A DNA stretch of 64,000 nucleotides from Streptomyces nitrosporeus (GCF_008704555.1 NZ_CP023702.1:1178001-1242000); one strand, 5' to 3'; positions 33,457 through 42,625 are shown, counted from the stretch's first letter. Notes: generated from the letters alone by a model not told the origin. A program made the numbers and translations.

Positions 33457-35031
33457 ATGCGAATCAGGATCGTCGGCGCCGGGGCCATGGGCCGTGGCAT
33501 CGCCCAGTGGGCGGCCACCGCGGGGCACACCGTCGAGCTGTGCGACGTACGGCGGGAGGCGGTGACCGCGGCCGTGGACTTCGTCGGCTCCATGCTGGAA
33601 CGTGCGGTGGCCAAGGGGCGGATGTCCGACGAGGACCGGACGGCCGCCCTGGAGCGGCTGGTCCCGCTGGACGACCCGTGGGCCGCCGGACCGGAGGTCG
33701 GCCTGGTCGTCGAGGCGGTACGCGAGGACCTGGACACCAAGGCCGAGGTCTTCGGCAGGCTGGCGCGGGTCCTGCCCGCATCCACCGTCTTCGCCACCAA
33801 CACCTCGTCCCTGTCGGTGACCAGGATCGCGGCGACGCTGGAGGACCCGACACGGCTGGCCGGGCTGCACTTCTTCAACCCGGTGCCGCTGATGAGGATC
33901 GTGGAGGTGGTGCCGGGCGCGGCCACCCGGCCGGACATCCCGCCGCTGCTGACCGAGCTGGTGACCGGTTGCGGGCACCGGGCGGTCACGGTCTCCGACA
34001 CGCCGGGCTTCCTGGTCAACCACGCGGGACGGGGGCTGGTCACGGAGGCGCTGGCGCTGCTGGAGGAGTCGGTCGCCGAACCGGTGGACGTGGACCGGAT
34101 CGCCCGGGACGTCCTGGGGCTGCGGATGGGCCCGTTCGAGCTGATGGACCTCACGGGACTCGATGTCACGGCGGCGGTGATCGACTCGATCTGGGAGGGC
34201 TTCCGCCACGAGGACCGGCTGCGCCCCTCCTACCTCACCCCGAACCGGGTGGCCGCCGGACTGCACGGCCGCAAGACCGGCCGCGGCTGGTACGCCTACG
34301 GGCCCGACGCCCCGGCGCAGGCCCCCGAACCGGCGGTGACCGGCGACCCGGACCGCCCGGTCTTCGTGGCCGGCACCGGTACGGACACCGGTGCCGCCGC
34401 CGTGCGGGAGGCGCTGGCCGCCGCCGGGGCCACCGTCGAGGACGGCCCGGAACCCTCCGGCCGCGCGGTGGTCCTGGTGCCCGTGTGGGGCACCACGGCC
34501 GCGTCCGCCGTCGCCGCGCTGGGGCTGCCCGCCGCCCGGACCTTCGGGGTGGACCCGCTGCCCGCGGCGGGCAGGCGCCGGGTGCTCGCGGTGACGCCCG
34601 CGTCCGATCCGGCCGCCGCCCGGGACGCGCGCGCGGTGCTGGCCCGTGCGGCGGCCGGGGACGAGCCGTACGCGGTGTCGGTGGTGCGGGACACCGCGGG
34701 CTCCGTGGCGCAGCGGCTCCTGGCCTCGGTGGTCTCCGTCGCCGCGTCGATCGCGGAGCGCTCCCTCGCCGCCCCGGCCGACATCGACCTGGCCGTGACG
34801 GCCGGGCTGGGCTATCCGGTGGGGCCGCTGGCCTGGGGCGACCGGATCGGTGCCGCCCGGGTGCTGGAGCTCCAGCGGGCCCTGTACGCCACGACCGGCG
34901 ACCCGCGCCACCGCCCGGTCCGCTGGATCACCGAGCGGGCCCAGCTGGGGCTGGGGCTGACGGAGCCGGGCACCTCCCCCGCCGCCTGCTCGGAGACCGC
35001 CGCCCGCCCGGACGCCGCCGTGTCCCCGTGA
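33457..35031 (+). CDS. 3-hydroxyacyl-CoA dehydrogenase (PaaH/PaaC-like, two C-terminal domains)
   Basis: A 524-residue enzyme that oxidises (S)-3-hydroxyacyl-CoA with NAD. The Rossmann motif is VGAGAMGRGIAQ, the acidic residue follows beta-2 (ELCDVRRE), and the catalytic His lies in LHFFNPVPLM. Two helical domains (~185-285 and ~405-500) follow, separated by an Ala/Pro-rich linker and a degenerate Rossmann-like stretch. This length matches phenylacetate-pathway PaaH/PaaC and adipate-type enzymes. ATG 33457 follows AGAGGACCCACCCGTC. It would act between the MaoC-like hydratase and the thiolase. Confidence 0.85.
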   Translation: MRIRIVGAGAMGRGIAQWAATAGHTVELCDVRREAVTAAVDFVGSMLERAVAKGRMSDEDRTAALERLVPLDDPWAAGPEVGLVVEAVREDLDTKAEVFGRLARVLPASTVFATNTSSLSVTRIAATLEDPTRLAGLHFFNPVPLMRIVEVVPGAATRPDIPPLLTELVTGCGHRAVTVSDTPGFLVNHAGRGLVTEALALLEESVAEPVDVDRIARDVLGLRMGPFELMDLTGLDVTAAVIDSIWEGFRHEDRLRPSYLTPNRVAAGLHGRKTGRGWYAYGPDAPAQAPEPAVTGDPDRPVFVAGTGTDTGAAAVREALAAAGATVEDGPEPSGRAVVLVPVWGTTAASAVAALGLPAARTFGVDPLPAAGRRRVLAVTPASDPAAARDARAVLARAAAGDEPYAVSVVRDTAGSVAQRLLASVVSVAASIAERSLAAPADIDLAVTAGLGYPVGPLAWGDRIGAARVLELQRALYATTGDPRHRPVRWITERAQLGLGLTEPGTSPAACSETAARPDAAVSP

Positions 35032-35168
35032 GATCCGGCGGCATGTGACGCGCCGTACGCCCCGTCGGGGCCGGCCCGCCGTCCCTATACTCCCCATGAT
35101 CCGGGGCGGGGGACACCGCTCCGAAAGGACTGTCCGCGGCCGGCACGGCCCCGGACCGGGGGGAACAG

Positions 35169-36980
35169 ATGAGAAGAGTCATCGGGGCGGCGGCGGGCCT
35201 GGCGGTCGCCGGGTCCCTTCTGTTCGGCGTACAGGTACAGGCGACGGCCGCGGACGGCACCGGCGTACGGGCGACGCCCGCGGACAGCACCGGCGTACGG
35301 GCGGCCTCGCCGGCCACCGCCCCGTACCCCGGCGAGCTGCGCGTCGTCACCTGGAACATCTGCGGGGAGGCGGGCAGCCCTCGCGGGCAGTCGGGTTACT
35401 GCGCCTACCGGAACGAACCGGACCGCAAGGCCGAGCAGGTCGCGCAACTGGCGGACGAGCACCGGGCGGACGTCCTGATGCTCCAGGAGGTCTGCGGGTA
35501 CGACGAGGCGGTCCCGGAGGCGGAGCGCCGCCCCAACTGGGCCAGGAGCCACATGGCCCTGCTCAAGGAACGCCTCGGTGAGGGCTGGTCCTTCGCGCAC
35601 GCGCCCGGCAACAGGGAGTCCGACCTCGACTCGCGCTGCCGTGGTGACGCCCTCGGCGGTGACCTGGGGGTGATGCTCGCCGTCAGGGGGACGTTCGCGG
35701 GCGGGATCGAACGGGTCGAGACCGTGCCCGCCGGCCTCTCGTCACGCGAACTGCCGTTGCTGTGCGTGCGGATGGCCGGCCGGGCCGGGAAGATCTGCAC
35801 GACCCATCTCGTCCCGGGCGAGAGCGCGCTCGCGCTGCGCCAGTCGGAGTTCATCCGCGACTACCTGGAGGACGACGCCTCCGGCGGGGTCGTCCTGGGC
35901 GGCGACTTCAACCGCAACCCCGCGGCCCCGGAACTGGCGCCGATCACCGATGCGCTGGACCTCTGTGTCAACGGCGACCACACCTACCAGTACTGGGCCG
36001 CGGACGCGGCGGCCCCCAGCCGGCACCGGCTCGACCACGTCTTCACCACGAAGCGTGCCGCGGGCCCCCGGTTCGTCGCCTGCACGGTCGACCGGTCCCG
36101 GATGGACACCACGCGGAACACGGGAACGGACGCGAGCAACCCGCCCGACGGTTACTCCGACCACGCCCCCGTCATCGCGTATCTGCGCGACGCCCCCGTC
36201 CCGGGTGACATGACCGGCGACGGCCGGCCGGACCTCGTGGCGGTCGACGACGAGGGGAAGCTGAGGCTCTACCCCGGCACGGGCACGGGCGGTCTCGGTG
36301 CGTACGGCCTCATCGGTTCGCGCGGGTGGACCACCGCGTCCGTGGCGCACCGGGGCGACTGGACCGGTGACGGCACGGAGGACGTGGTCGCCCGGGTCGG
36401 CGGTGAACTGCGCCTCTACCCCAACACCGGGGGCGGTGCGCTGGACGCTCCGGTCGTGCTCACCGACGGGCTGCCGTCCGGCGCGAGGGTCGTGGGCGTC
36501 GGCGACGTCACCCGCGACGGGCACCCGGACGCGGTCGTCGCGTCCGACGACAGGCTGTGGCTCTACGCGGGAGTGCGCGGCACCACGCCGTCCGTCGCCG
36601 TGCCGGTCCTCGTCGGCAACGGCGGGTGGGACGTCATGACCCTGGCCTCTCCCGGCGACGCCGACCACGACGGCCGGGCCGACCTCCTGGCCCGGGACAC
36701 CCGCAACGGCGACCTGTGGCTCTACAGGGGCCGCGACGGCGGCCGCTTCGATGACCGCACCCGGTACGGCCACGGGTACGGCGTCGCCAACCGGCCGCTG
36801 CTCGCGGGAGCGGCCGACGCCGACCGTGACGGGGTCGCCGACATGTGGGCCACGACGGACGACGGGACCGGCACCCTGATGTACTACGCGGGCGGGACCG
36901 GCTCCGCGGGCGACCCGGTGGACGGCGCCCGTACGACGGTCGGGCAGAGCGGCTGGAACACCATCCGTTCCATCAGCTGA
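35169..36980 (+). CDS. Secreted endonuclease/exonuclease/phosphatase with FG-GAP (VCBS) repeats
   Basis: A 603-residue secreted protein with a signal peptide of ~28 residues. Residues ~55-345 are an EEP-fold hydrolase: VTWNICGE, LQEVCGY (metal Glu), CTTHLV, GGDFNRNP and the final YSDHAPVIAY (Asp-His). Residues ~350-600 hold about five FG-GAP/VCBS blade motifs with calcium-type loops (GDMTGDGRPD, GDWTGDGTED, GDVTRDGHPD, GDADHDGRAD, ADADRDGVAD). The substrate could be extracellular DNA or a phosphodiester/phospholipid. ATG 35169 follows GGGGGGAACAG. A small in-frame duplication (TGVRA, twice) lies just after the signal peptide. Confidence 0.88.
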   Translation: MRRVIGAAAGLAVAGSLLFGVQVQATAADGTGVRATPADSTGVRAASPATAPYPGELRVVTWNICGEAGSPRGQSGYCAYRNEPDRKAEQVAQLADEHRADVLMLQEVCGYDEAVPEAERRPNWARSHMALLKERLGEGWSFAHAPGNRESDLDSRCRGDALGGDLGVMLAVRGTFAGGIERVETVPAGLSSRELPLLCVRMAGRAGKICTTHLVPGESALALRQSEFIRDYLEDDASGGVVLGGDFNRNPAAPELAPITDALDLCVNGDHTYQYWAADAAAPSRHRLDHVFTTKRAAGPRFVACTVDRSRMDTTRNTGTDASNPPDGYSDHAPVIAYLRDAPVPGDMTGDGRPDLVAVDDEGKLRLYPGTGTGGLGAYGLIGSRGWTTASVAHRGDWTGDGTEDVVARVGGELRLYPNTGGGALDAPVVLTDGLPSGARVVGVGDVTRDGHPDAVVASDDRLWLYAGVRGTTPSVAVPVLVGNGGWDVMTLASPGDADHDGRADLLARDTRNGDLWLYRGRDGGRFDDRTRYGHGYGVANRPLLAGAADADRDGVADMWATTDDGTGTLMYYAGGTGSAGDPVDGARTTVGQSGWNTIRSIS

Positions 36981-37001
36981 CACCGGTCCCCCGCCCCGCT
37001 C

Positions 37002-37033
37002 CTCATGACCGTTTTCTGCAAGACGGCCATGAG
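37002..37033. terminator. Imperfect hairpin between secreted hydrolase and VOC genes
   Basis: Arms CTCATGACCGT (37002-37012) and ACGGCCATGAG (37023-37033) pair with one mismatch around a 10-nt loop. It may be a terminator, or an operator for the VOC gene 23 bp downstream. Confidence 0.4.
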
Positions 37034-37055
37034 GAGCCCCGCGTACGTTCGGGGC

Positions 37056-37460
37056 ATGACTCCACGACTCGACGCCTTCTCGATCACCACCGCCGACCTG
37101 GCCGCCTCGCTCGCCTTCTACCGCCGGCTGGGCATCGGCATCCCCGACGGGGCGCAGGACGCGCCCCATGTGGAGGCCGTGCTCCCCGGCGGGCAGCGGC
37201 TGCTGTGGGACACCGAGGACGTCGTCCGCTCCTTCGACCCCGGCTGGGAGGGGGCGAAGGGCGGTGAGCGTCTCGGTCTCGCCTTCCTCTGCGACAGCCC
37301 GGAAGAGGTGGACGCGGTGTACGCCGATCTGACGGGCGCCGGCCACGAGGGCCATCTCGCCCCCTGGGACGCCGTCTGGGGCCAGCGCTACGCGGTCGTG
37401 CTGGACCCCGACGGCTCGGCGGTCTCCCTCTTCGCCCCCTCGGCTCCGCAGGGGTCCTGA
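37056..37460 (+). CDS. VOC-family (glyoxalase/bleomycin-resistance fold) protein
   Basis: A 134-residue two-module VOC protein: DAFSITTADLAASLAFYRRLG opens the first beta-alpha-beta-beta-beta unit and VVLDPDGSAVSLF closes the second. The divalent-metal positions are not obvious, so it may be a binding protein rather than an enzyme. ATG 37056 fits the family start. It converges with the AraC gene, 22 bp apart. Confidence 0.8.
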   Translation: MTPRLDAFSITTADLAASLAFYRRLGIGIPDGAQDAPHVEAVLPGGQRLLWDTEDVVRSFDPGWEGAKGGERLGLAFLCDSPEEVDAVYADLTGAGHEGHLAPWDAVWGQRYAVVLDPDGSAVSLFAPSAPQGS

Positions 37461-37482
37461 CTCCCCTTTCCGTCCGGGGTTC

Positions 37483-38187
37483 TCAGCCGGTCGCGGCCAG
37501 GTACCCGCCGAGCGTGGTCCCGGTCAGGTCCTTCATCTCCCGGGCCAGATGGGCCTGGTCGGTGCACCCGACGGCGTACGCGGCCTCCGCGTACGCCGTC
37601 CCGGCGCGTACGAGGGCCAGCGCGCGCTGGAGCCGCAGGATCCGGGCCAGCGTCTTCGGGCCGTAGCCGAAGGCGGCGAGGGACCGGCGGTGCAGCTGCC
37701 GGGCGCCGAGGCCGGCCTCGCGGGCGACGGCGGCGACGGGGCGCCCCTGTCCCAGCCGGAGAGCGGCCAGGGCCGTCAGCGGGTCCGGGGGGCCCGCGTC
37801 CACGGCCCTGCCCAGGGCGATGTCCTCCAGGACGGCGGACGGGTCGGCCGCGTCCCCGGTCCGTTCGGTGAGGCGGCGCACCCGGGCGCCCGGCCAGAGC
37901 GCGTCGAGCGGCACGCGCCGGTCGCGCAGTTCGTGCGCCGGTACGCCGAGGAGCGCCGGGGCCGTGCCGGGCGCGAAGCGGATACCGGCGCGGGTGGCGC
38001 CCTCGGCCCCGGCGGGGTGGAAGGCGCGGGTGTCGGGGCCGGCGACCAGCAGAACGCGGCCGGTCCAGAGCAGGTCCATGCAGCCGTCGGGCAGGACGGG
38101 CCGGGCGGGGTCGCGGGGGCCGGACCAGGTCCACAGGACCGCCCCGTCCAGACGGGAGGCCCGCTCGGCGTACGGTGTACCGCCCAT
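37483..38187 (-). CDS. AraC-family regulator with DUF6597-type N-terminal domain
   Basis: A 234-residue regulator. The N-terminal half starts with a pattern of this group (RPVLPDGCMDLLW..., VAGPDTRAF, IRFAPGTAPALLGVPA). The C-terminal half carries two helix-turn-helices (GQGRPVAAVAREAGLGARQL; AYAEAAYAVGCTDQAHLARE). Such genes often regulate a neighbouring VOC gene, and here the VOC gene is the convergent neighbour. Confidence 0.82.
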   Translation of the reverse strand: MGGTPYAERASRLDGAVLWTWSGPRDPARPVLPDGCMDLLWTGRVLLVAGPDTRAFHPAGAEGATRAGIRFAPGTAPALLGVPAHELRDRRVPLDALWPGARVRRLTERTGDAADPSAVLEDIALGRAVDAGPPDPLTALAALRLGQGRPVAAVAREAGLGARQLHRRSLAAFGYGPKTLARILRLQRALALVRAGTAYAEAAYAVGCTDQAHLAREMKDLTGTTLGGYLAATG

Positions 38188-38192
38188 GGGCC

Positions 38193-39392
38193 TCAGTGCC
38201 CGCGTCCGTCGCGGCCCTCGCGCGGTTCCCTCGTCTCACGCGCCTCCCGGGGGTCCTTGCCGTCCCGCCCGGTGTGCAGCCGGGACTTCACGTCGTCCGG
38301 GGGCAGGAAGCGCGACCAGCGCTCGGGGAACTCGGAGGGCATGGAGACGTCCTCCTCCTCGTCGCCGTCCGGGTCGTCGTCCGCGTAGGCCGTCCAGCTC
38401 GCCGCCTGGGCGCGCGCGACGAGTTCCGCGGCCTGGGCGGTGCGGGCGCGTTCGGTGGCGGCGCGGGCCAGCGCCGTCGCCATCGACGGCCAGACGTGGT
38501 CGATCGCGGCGTTCACCGCGGCGCCGACGAGAACGGCGAAGGCGGAGATGCCTATCCAGAGCAGGACGGCGATGGGCGCGGCCAGCGAACCGTAGATCGT
38601 GGGGCCTTCGACCGTGCTCGTGAGGTAGATCCGCAGCAGGAAGCTGCCCAGCACCCACATCGTGAGCGCGACGAGCGCCCCTGGTACGTCCTCTATCCAG
38701 GGGGAGCGGACGGGCACGGACACGTGGTAGAGCGTCGTCAGGAACGCGATCGACAGCACGATGACCAGCGGCCAGTACAGGACCGACAGGACCTCGGTGC
38801 CCCAGGGGACGAACTCCACCACCCGGTCGGGTCCGACCACCAGCAGGGGCAGCACCACGGATCCGAGGACCAGCGCGACGACGTACAGCAGGAAGGCCAG
38901 CAGCCGGGTCTTGACGATGCCCCGGTGGCCGTCGAGGCCGTACATCACGGTGATGGTGTCGATGAAGACGTTGACGGCCCGCGAGCCCGACCACAGGGCG
39001 ATCGCGAAGCCGATCGAGATGACGTCGGGGCGCGCCCCGTTGGTGACGTCGTCCATCAGCGGTCTGGCGATGTCGTTGACGCCGCGCTCGGAGAGCACGG
39101 TCTGCACGGCGTTGAGGATGTTGCGCTCGATGGACTCGACGGTGGCCGTGTCCGTCCAGGCGTCGACGTACCCGAGCAGCCCGATCAGTCCGAGCAGCAG
39201 GGGAGGCAGGGACAGCAGGGTGAAGAAGGCGGCCTCGGCCGCAAGGCCGAGGATGCGGTACTCGATGCACGAATTGACCGTGTCCTTGAGCAATTGCCAC
39301 GCCATCTGCCGCTTGGACACGTTGCGGTAGAGGACGCGGGCCCGGTGGAGCCGACCTGGTGGGCGCTCAGGTGTTTCATTTGCTGCCTGCAC
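38193..39392 (-). CDS. YihY/BrkB-family membrane protein
   Basis: A 399-residue integral membrane protein of the YihY/virulence factor BrkB group. It has about six helices, with family landmarks EYRILGLAAEAAFFTLLSLP and RLLAFLLYVVALVLG, GLIGLLGYVD, and ILLWIG-type LLWIGISAFAVLVG. The C-terminal tail (~320-399) is charged and disordered. Its function is unclear. GTG 39392 matches the usual Streptomyces start (VQAANETPERP). Only AAAGAG separates it from TACGGT, so it would be leaderless. Confidence 0.85.
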   Translation of the reverse strand: MQAANETPERPPGRLHRARVLYRNVSKRQMAWQLLKDTVNSCIEYRILGLAAEAAFFTLLSLPPLLLGLIGLLGYVDAWTDTATVESIERNILNAVQTVLSERGVNDIARPLMDDVTNGARPDVISIGFAIALWSGSRAVNVFIDTITVMYGLDGHRGIVKTRLLAFLLYVVALVLGSVVLPLLVVGPDRVVEFVPWGTEVLSVLYWPLVIVLSIAFLTTLYHVSVPVRSPWIEDVPGALVALTMWVLGSFLLRIYLTSTVEGPTIYGSLAAPIAVLLWIGISAFAVLVGAAVNAAIDHVWPSMATALARAATERARTAQAAELVARAQAASWTAYADDDPDGDEEEDVSMPSEFPERWSRFLPPDDVKSRLHTGRDGKDPREARETREPREGRDGRGH

Positions 39393-39397
39393 CTCTT

Positions 39398-39404
39398 TAC
39401 CGTA
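39398..39404. promoter_or_regulatory. Symmetrical -10 element for two divergent leaderless genes
   Basis: TACCGT on the plus strand (39398-39403) and TACGGT on the minus strand (39404-39399) overlap by five bases. Each is followed by exactly six bases and then a start codon (ATG 39410; GTG 39392). The -35 regions are weak on both sides. Confidence 0.45.
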
Positions 39405-39409
39405 TCGGC

Positions 39410-41047
39410 ATGGCAGCAACCACCCACACAGTGACCAACCAGGTCCCGCCGCTGGTCGGCTACGACGTCTTCGCCGCCGACCGGGTGCTGGCGGAGGCCG
39501 TCGGACGGCATCTGGAGCCCGGACTCCTCGACGAGGCCCGCCGGGAACTCGGAGAACTCGGCCGCGCGGCCGGTTCGGCCCAGGCACAGGCATGGGGCGG
39601 GCAGGCGAACGAGTACCCGCCGAAGCTGCGCACCCACGACCGGTACGGGCACCGCCTCGACGAGGTGGAGTTCCACCCCGCCTGGCACCGGCTGCTGGGG
39701 CACGCCGTGTCGGCCGGGCTGACCGACGCGTGGGGGCGCCCCGGAGGGCATGTGCGGCGGGCCGCCGGGTTCCTCGTGTGGACCCAGGCCGAGGCGGGGC
39801 ACGGCTGCCCCCTGTCGATGACGCACGCGGCCGTGCCGGCGCTGCGGACCGACCCGGTGCTGGCCGCCGAGTGGGAGCCCCTGCTGACCTCGCACGTCTA
39901 CGAGGAGGGGCTGCGGCCCGCCCGGGAGAAGCCCGGGGTGATCTTCGGGATGGGCATGACGGAGAAGCAGGGCGGCACGGACGTACGCGCCAACACGACC
40001 CGGGCCGAGCCGCTGTCCGTGGACGGGGAGTACCTCCTGACCGGGCACAAGTGGTTCTGTTCGGCGCCCATGTCCGACGGGTTCCTCGTGCTGGCGCAGG
40101 CGCCGGGCGGGCTGAGCTGCTTCCTCGTCCCGCGGGTCCTGGCGGACGGCGCCCGGAACGTCTTCGCGATCCAGCGGCTCAAGGACAAGCTGGGCAACCG
40201 GTCCAACGCCTCCGCCGAGGTCGAGTTCGACGGGACCTGGGCCCGCCGGGTCGGTGAGGAGGGGCGCGGGGTGCGCACCATCATCGAGATGGTGGCCGCG
40301 ACCCGGCTGGACTGTGTGCTCGGGTCGGCGGCACTGATGCGGCAGGCGGTGGCGCAGGCCGTCCACCACAGCGCGTATCGCAGCGCGTTCGGCGGGCTGC
40401 TGATCGAGAAGCCGCTGATGCGCAACGTGCTGGCGGATCTCGCGGTGGAGTCGGAGGCGGCGACGACCCTGGGGCTGCGGCTGGCCGCCGCCTACGACGC
40501 GGACACCGAGCAGGAGCGGGCGTTCCTGCGGATCGCCGTGCCGGTCGCCAAGTACTGGGTGACGAAGCGGTGCTCCGCGGTCGTCGGCGAGGCGCTGGAG
40601 TGCCTGGGCGGCAACGGTTACGTCGAGGAGTCCGGGATGCCCCGGCTGCTGCGGGAGGCGCCGCTCAACTCGATCTGGGAGGGTTCGGGCAACGTCCAGG
40701 CGCTGGACGTGCTGCGGGCGATCGGGCGGGAGCCCCGGGCGCTGGACGCCTTCCTCCAGGAGGTGGGCGAGGCCCGCGGCGCGGACCACCGGCTCGACGC
40801 GGCGGTCAGGGACCTGCTGACCGACCTGGCGGACCTGGGCTCCGCCGAGACGCGGGCGAGGCGGCTGGCGGAGCGGATGGCGCTGGTGCTCCAGGGTTCC
40901 CTGCTGCTGCGCTGGGCTCCGGCCGGGGTCGCGGACGCGTTCTGCGCCTCACGGCTGGGCGGGGACTGGGGTTCGGCCTTCGGGACGTTGCCGCACGGTC
41001 TGGACCTGGCCTCGGTGGTGGAGCGCGCGCGGCCGGTGGCGGACTGA
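39410..41047 (+). CDS. AidB-like acyl-CoA dehydrogenase
   Basis: A 545-residue flavoprotein of the AidB branch. Motifs are FGMGMTEKQGGTDV (FAD/substrate loop), LTGHKWFCSAPM, RLKDKLGNRSNASAEVEFDG and ECLGGNGYVEES with IWEGSGNVQALDVLR. AidB relatives bind DNA and protect against alkylation damage, or act on branched acyl-CoAs. ATG 39410 is six bases after a -10-like TACCGT and has no leader, which suggests leaderless translation. Confidence 0.87.
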   Translation: MAATTHTVTNQVPPLVGYDVFAADRVLAEAVGRHLEPGLLDEARRELGELGRAAGSAQAQAWGGQANEYPPKLRTHDRYGHRLDEVEFHPAWHRLLGHAVSAGLTDAWGRPGGHVRRAAGFLVWTQAEAGHGCPLSMTHAAVPALRTDPVLAAEWEPLLTSHVYEEGLRPAREKPGVIFGMGMTEKQGGTDVRANTTRAEPLSVDGEYLLTGHKWFCSAPMSDGFLVLAQAPGGLSCFLVPRVLADGARNVFAIQRLKDKLGNRSNASAEVEFDGTWARRVGEEGRGVRTIIEMVAATRLDCVLGSAALMRQAVAQAVHHSAYRSAFGGLLIEKPLMRNVLADLAVESEAATTLGLRLAAAYDADTEQERAFLRIAVPVAKYWVTKRCSAVVGEALECLGGNGYVEESGMPRLLREAPLNSIWEGSGNVQALDVLRAIGREPRALDAFLQEVGEARGADHRLDAAVRDLLTDLADLGSAETRARRLAERMALVLQGSLLLRWAPAGVADAFCASRLGGDWGSAFGTLPHGLDLASVVERARPVAD

Positions 41048-41350
41048 CGGTCCGAAGAGCGGGGCGCGGGGCCGGGAGCCCCGGGGGAGGCGGACAAACG
41101 ACGGAGGGTGATGCTGCGCCGACACGGCACCACCCTCCACGCTTGTGCAACGCCGTGCGGCGGAGTCGAGGACGCCGTCGCAAGGCGTTCTGACACTCTC
41201 GTACGGTCCGCGCCCTCTCACCAGAGTTGCAAAGGGTTGCAACCATTGTGCGGAGTGCGAGGTGGGAAGGGTCCCGGCGCGGCAGGATGGGCCCCGAGTC
41301 CGGCACGTCGCTGCCGGACGGAGCACGTACTCGTGTTGGGGGAAGCCGCC
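41048..41350. other. 303-bp gap with an inverted repeat
   Basis: No gene is convincing here. The stretch from 41220 to 41260 is less GC-rich and carries an inverted repeat (41226-41243) listed separately. The next gene starts at 41351. Confidence 0.5.
41226..41243. promoter_or_regulatory. Inverted repeat GTTGCAA-N4-TTGCAAC
   Basis: Perfect 7-bp arms around AGGG lie 108 bp before the GAF-domain regulator. A likely operator, perhaps autoregulatory, for the regulator gene. Confidence 0.5.
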
Positions 41351-42625
41351 ATGGAGACACGTCCTGCCGTCCGGCCCGCCGTCGGTGGCCCGGACCGCCC
41401 GGTGCACCGGGCCCGTGAGGCCAGGCTGGGGGGTGACCGGAGGGTGCCGGCGCCGCGTGCCGAGATCGACGCGTCCTGGGAGCGGATGCTGCGCAGCGGT
41501 GTCGACCCGGAGAAGTCCCCGGAGAGCGAGCTGCTGGAGGCCGACGAGATCGAGCACCGGCGCAGGAGCACGGTGCTCGGCGAGGTGATGCCGCTGCTGC
41601 GTGAGGGGCTGGCCTCGATCGCGGACGCCGCGCAGCAGATCCTGGTCGTCACCGATCCCGAGGGGCGGGTCCTGTGGCGGCAGGGCCACCCGGCCGTGAT
41701 GCGGCTGGCCAAGGACATCTGCCTGGAGGAGGGGGCCGCCTGGTCGGAGACGACGACCGGGACGAACGCCATCGGGACCTCGCTCGCGACCCGGACGCCC
41801 GTCCAGGTCCATTCCGCGGAGCACTTCGTCCGCGCCCTGCACGGCTGGACGTGCGCGGCGGCCCCGATGCGTGACCCGCGGGACGGGCGGCTGATCGGCA
41901 TCGTCGACATCAGCGGTCCCGCGTCCACCTTCCATCCGGCGACGCTCGCCCTGGTCGGCTCGGTGGCCGCACTCGCGGAGAGCGAGCTGCGCGCCCGGCA
42001 CCTGGTGGCGATCGAGCGGCTGCGTTCGGTGGCCGCCCCGCTCCTGTGCCGGCTGGAGGGGGGCGCCATGGCGGTGGACACCCACGGCTGGCTGGCGGCG
42101 GTCAGCGGGATGCCGCCCGTGGACCGGCTGCCGCTGCCGAAGTCGCTCCGGCCGGGCCCGGTCTGGCTGGCGTCCCTGGGGATGTGCCAGGTCGAGCCGC
42201 TGCCGGGCGGGTGGCTGGTCCGGGTGGCGGAGGACCGGGACGAGCCCTCCCCGCGCCGGGTGGTGCTGGACCTGAGCCGGGACCGGGGGTTCTCGGCCCA
42301 TGTGGTGGGGCCGGTGGGCACCTGGACGGTGCGTCTCTCGCCCCGGCACGCGGAACTGCTGTACGCGCTGGCACTGCACCGCCAGGGGCGTACCGCCTCG
42401 GAGCTGGCCCAGGACCTGTTCGGCGACCCGACCAGGACGGTCACGGTGCGGGCGGAGATCTCGCGACTGCGGCGCAGCATGGCCGAGGTGCTGTCCCACC
42501 GCCCGTACCGTTTCGGGGAGGGGGTCGAGGTGGAGGTGGTCCACCCCGACCAGCCGGCCGACCTGTTGCCGCGTTCGACGGCCCCGGTGGTGGTCAGGGC
42601 GCGTACGTCCGCGGAGCGGGTCTGA
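41351..42625 (+). CDS. GAF-domain transcriptional regulator (AcoR-like sensor, C-terminal HTH)
   Basis: A 424-residue regulator. Residues ~85-220 form a GAF-type sensor with the AcoR-like pattern LEEGAAWSETTTGTNAIGTS. The C-terminal ~110 residues include a winged-helix region (RLSPRHAELLYALALHRQGR, TASELAQDLFGD, RTVTVRAEISRLRR). No AAA+ or sigma-54 module is present. ATG 41351 follows GGGGGAAGCCGCC. Relatives sit near aldehyde or alcohol dehydrogenase genes and sense small molecules; no such gene is adjacent here. Confidence 0.78.
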   Translation: METRPAVRPAVGGPDRPVHRAREARLGGDRRVPAPRAEIDASWERMLRSGVDPEKSPESELLEADEIEHRRRSTVLGEVMPLLREGLASIADAAQQILVVTDPEGRVLWRQGHPAVMRLAKDICLEEGAAWSETTTGTNAIGTSLATRTPVQVHSAEHFVRALHGWTCAAAPMRDPRDGRLIGIVDISGPASTFHPATLALVGSVAALAESELRARHLVAIERLRSVAAPLLCRLEGGAMAVDTHGWLAAVSGMPPVDRLPLPKSLRPGPVWLASLGMCQVEPLPGGWLVRVAEDRDEPSPRRVVLDLSRDRGFSAHVVGPVGTWTVRLSPRHAELLYALALHRQGRTASELAQDLFGDPTRTVTVRAEISRLRRSMAEVLSHRPYRFGEGVEVEVVHPDQPADLLPRSTAPVVVRARTSAERV

